Shown one piece after another: positions 5,926 to 7,111 of a DNA stretch of 7,111 bases (the first letter of the stretch is position 1; each line of letters begins with the position of its first letter). The stretch is from Opitutia bacterium. Its GTDB lineage: Bacteria > Verrucomicrobiota > Verrucomicrobiia > Opitutales > UBA953. The stretch covers positions 13,235-20,345 of the forward strand of contig DNHH01000005.1 in assembly GCA_003485955.1 (NCBI GenBank), given 5' to 3'. The notes below the pieces were generated by a model. It searched no databases, was not told the origin of the DNA, and saw only the letters and a list, made by a program, of their open reading frames with translations. Both the position numbers and the translations under genes were made by a program.

Positions 5926-6861
5926 TTGAAGCGCTTGATAGGCAATCCACAGTAGCATCAATCCACCGAGGACGATGCGATACCAGGCAAACATCACAAA
6001 TCCTTTTCGCTGTAAGTGATCTACTAGCCAGCGTACGCTCGCAAACGAAACGATAAAGGCTACCGTGAGTCCGACAAGTGCTGGCCCGGTCGGGTAGATG
6101 ATTCGAAGTGCGGGCCCAAGACTCCATGCTTTATAGAGCGAGGCGGCTGTTAAGGTTAGGAATCCAACGAGAAATGAGAATTCAGCAGAGGCGGCATGCG
6201 AAAGCCCATTGGCACGGCCGCCAATCAACATCGACATGGATCGACTCGTACCTGGGATGAGGGAAACGCACTGAAAAATCCCTATACGTAAGGCTTGGGG
6301 CGCAGTCAGTGCTTCGAGTTCGTCAAATCCAGGTGCGGCTTCTCTTGGCCAACGTTTATCAGCCCACAGCATCACGCAGCCGCCAGCGAGCAATGCAACT
6401 GCCACGACTTCGACGCAAAAAAGGTACTGGGTGATAATGTCTTTCAGAAATAAGCCTAGGATAGCAACGGGCAAGAAGGCGATAAAAGTTGAAATGATTC
6501 CGCGAGCACTGGGATTGCGGAAGCGGGTATAGAATCCTGCAACGACTGCTAAGATTGCACCGATTTGAATGATCACCAAATAGTCATCGACGACGCGCTC
6601 GAGATTGATGGGACGATTTTTACGATCGGTTACGCCTGCAATCGTGGTGTCTTTGCTATCATTAACCTTCAAAAGTTCGTTGGTGATAATGAGGTGCCCA
6701 GTGGAGGATACGGGAAGAAACTCCGTTGCACCTTCCACGAACCCGGTAACCACCGCTCGTTCATAAGTGAAATCGGCCCGGACTTCTTCGGCACTTATTT
6801 CATTACCATGCACCATCATCCCAGTGGATAGGAGTATGAAGATGGGCAGAACAGAGCGCAT
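5914..6861 (-). CDS. uppP: Undecaprenyl-diphosphate phosphatase (UppP/BacA family)
   Basis: UppP is an integral membrane enzyme that removes one phosphate from undecaprenyl diphosphate, regenerating the carrier lipid for peptidoglycan and other envelope polymers. Overproduction of family members can confer bacitracin resistance. The family motifs are intact: EGATEFLPVSSTGH at 43-56 (the ExxxE pair is E43 and E47, with H56) and PGTSRS at 203-208 with R207. Hydrophobic segments lie roughly at 93-110, 120-138, 147-166, 226-243, 260-278 and 291-311. The protein has 315 residues, against about 270 in typical members. The excess is an N-terminal extension of about 30 residues that looks like a signal peptide, and a polar insertion at about 66-92 between the first motif and the next membrane segment. 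The ATG at 6861 has no Shine-Dalgarno sequence; ATG codons at residues 15 and 16 are alternatives. It is divergent from trpB and converges on the Minf_1886-like gene with no gap. Confidence 0.95.
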   Translation of the reverse strand: MRSVLPIFILLSTGMMVHGNEISAEEVRADFTYERAVVTGFVEGATEFLPVSSTGHLIITNELLKVNDSKDTTIAGVTDRKNRPINLERVVDDYLVIIQIGAILAVVAGFYTRFRNPSARGIISTFIAFLPVAILGLFLKDIITQYLFCVEVVAVALLAGGCVMLWADKRWPREAAPGFDELEALTAPQALRIGIFQCVSLIPGTSRSMSMLIGGRANGLSHAASAEFSFLVGFLTLTAASLYKAWSLGPALRIIYPTGPALVGLTVAFIVSFASVRWLVDHLQRKGFVMFAWYRIVLGGLMLLWIAYQALQAKA

Positions 6862-6868
6862 GACGTAT

Positions 6869-6895
6869 GGGCAGGGATAGGGGAAGGGGAGGGGG
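6869..6895 (+). other. Potential G-quadruplex: five consecutive G-runs
   Basis: The top strand has G-runs at 6869-6871, 6874-6876, 6880-6883, 6886-6889 and 6891-6895, separated by 2, 3, 2 and 1 bases. This satisfies the usual four-tract quadruplex rule with one tract to spare. The runs begin seven bases upstream of the uppP start codon, in the uppP template strand, so uppP mRNA would carry the C-rich complement. A transcript reaching trpB from upstream would carry the G-runs. Folding is predicted from the pattern only. Confidence 0.5.
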
Positions 6896-6919
6896 TTTTA
6901 AAGGCTAACCTTCTCCCCT
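6885..6919. repeat. Inverted repeat / long stem in the uppP-trpB gap
   Basis: The arm 6885-6897 (AGGGGAGGGGGTT) pairs with 6907-6919 (AACCTTCTCCCCT). It makes 13 pairs, two of them G-U in top-strand RNA, around a nine-base loop, TTAAAGGCT. Weaker pairing can extend the stem outward: GGGAT (6874-6878) with ATCCC (6927-6931), and GGG (6869-6871) with CCC (6934-6936). In bottom-strand RNA the two G-U pairs become A-C mismatches, so the stem favours the trpB-direction transcript. It shares bases with the G-runs, so the two folds exclude each other. Confidence 0.5.
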
Positions 6920-6966
6920 GCTTGCCATCCCCACCCTATGCCTACACTTTAAGGGCCAACTTTCCC

Positions 6967-7111
6967 GTGTCGCCATCCACACTCATTCCACTCGATGCCC
7001 CGCGTTTTAAGCTCCCGAATGCTCAGGGGCGCTTTGGGACTTATGGCGGTATGTTTGTGCCTGAGACTTTGATGACGCCTTTATTGGACTTAACCAAGGC
7101 ATACGATCAGG
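6967..7111 (+). CDS. trpB: Tryptophan synthase beta subunit, N-terminal part
   Basis: TrpB condenses indole with serine, using pyridoxal phosphate, to form tryptophan, normally in complex with TrpA. Only the first 48 codons are present; the window ends inside the gene. Residues 21-33 read GRFGTYGGMFVPE and are followed by TLMTPLLDLTKAYDQ, the highly conserved beginning of the family (normally GRFGxYGGxFVPETLM). The GTG at 6967 is chosen because it is the nearest suitable start before this block and has AAGGG 11 bases upstream. The ATG at 6938 is in another frame and stops after four codons. The active-site lysine and other catalytic residues lie beyond the window. The gene is divergent from uppP, so it is the first gene of its unit; whether trpA follows cannot be seen. 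Confidence 0.93.
   Translation, partial: MSPSTLIPLDAPRFKLPNAQGRFGTYGGMFVPETLMTPLLDLTKAYDQ

Larger units (their letters stand above)
6862..6966. promoter_or_regulatory. Divergent uppP / trpB regulatory region
   Basis: This gap must hold promoters for both uppP and trpB. The left third is G-rich on the top strand, the right part is C-rich, and an A/T patch (TTTTAAA, 6896-6902) lies between them. For trpB a weak candidate promoter is TTGCCA (6922-6927) with TACACT (6943-6948), but the 15-base spacing is short. AAGGG at 6951-6955 lies 11 bases before the trpB GTG and is the best Shine-Dalgarno candidate in the window. No clear uppP promoter was found. No Trp-rich leader peptide or classical attenuator is visible. 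Confidence 0.4.

Noticed and set aside
6938..6952. Four-codon frame before trpB as a possible Trp leader peptide
   Set aside because: It encodes MPTL with no Trp codon, and no attenuator pair is seen.
1..7111. Mobile elements, CRISPR arrays, phage or defence genes
   Set aside because: No direct-repeat array, transposase, integrase or terminal inverted repeats were seen; the gene content is housekeeping.

Overview
The window is gene-dense and reads as a housekeeping stretch of a bacterial chromosome, most likely from the Verrucomicrobiota and probably near the Opitutae. The main pointer is the 134-residue protein at 5509-5913, which resembles the Minf_1886 family; as far as I know, that family is restricted to Verrucomicrobia and Planctomycetes. 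The style of MutS, and of UppP with its extra loop, fits this. The assignment is inferred from protein character and no search was run. Base composition is about half GC. No mobile element, CRISPR array, rRNA or tRNA was seen.

Layout, left to right: a possible first nine codons of a leftward gene (1-27); a short divergent gap; mutS, rightward (mismatch repair ATPase, 124-2661); a leftward pair made of an RmlD-like NAD(P)-dependent reductase (3362-4327) followed by a LipM/LplA-like lipoyl-attachment enzyme (2662-3429) that overlaps its end; a 74-base divergent gap; a rightward pair made of hisC (4402-5490) and the Minf_1886-like gene (5509-5913); uppP, leftward (5914-6861); a 105-base divergent gap with striking G-runs and an inverted repeat; and the first 48 codons of trpB, rightward (from 6967, cut by the window end).

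The genes do not form one pathway. They cover DNA repair (mutS), protein lipoylation, sugar-nucleotide or related reduction (RmlD-like), histidine synthesis (hisC), carrier-lipid recycling for the cell wall (uppP) and tryptophan synthesis (trpB). The transcription units are very tight. Both convergent gene pairs meet with no base between their stop codons, and at each junction a hairpin can be drawn across the stops. Shine-Dalgarno sequences are weak or absent before nearly every gene, and several best starts are GTG.

I found no convincing new multi-gene system. The points most worth following are the uppP/trpB divergent region (five consecutive G-runs plus a 13-pair stem), the zero-gap convergent junctions with hairpins, the uncharacterised Minf_1886-like gene behind hisC, and the unusual N-terminus and loop of UppP.
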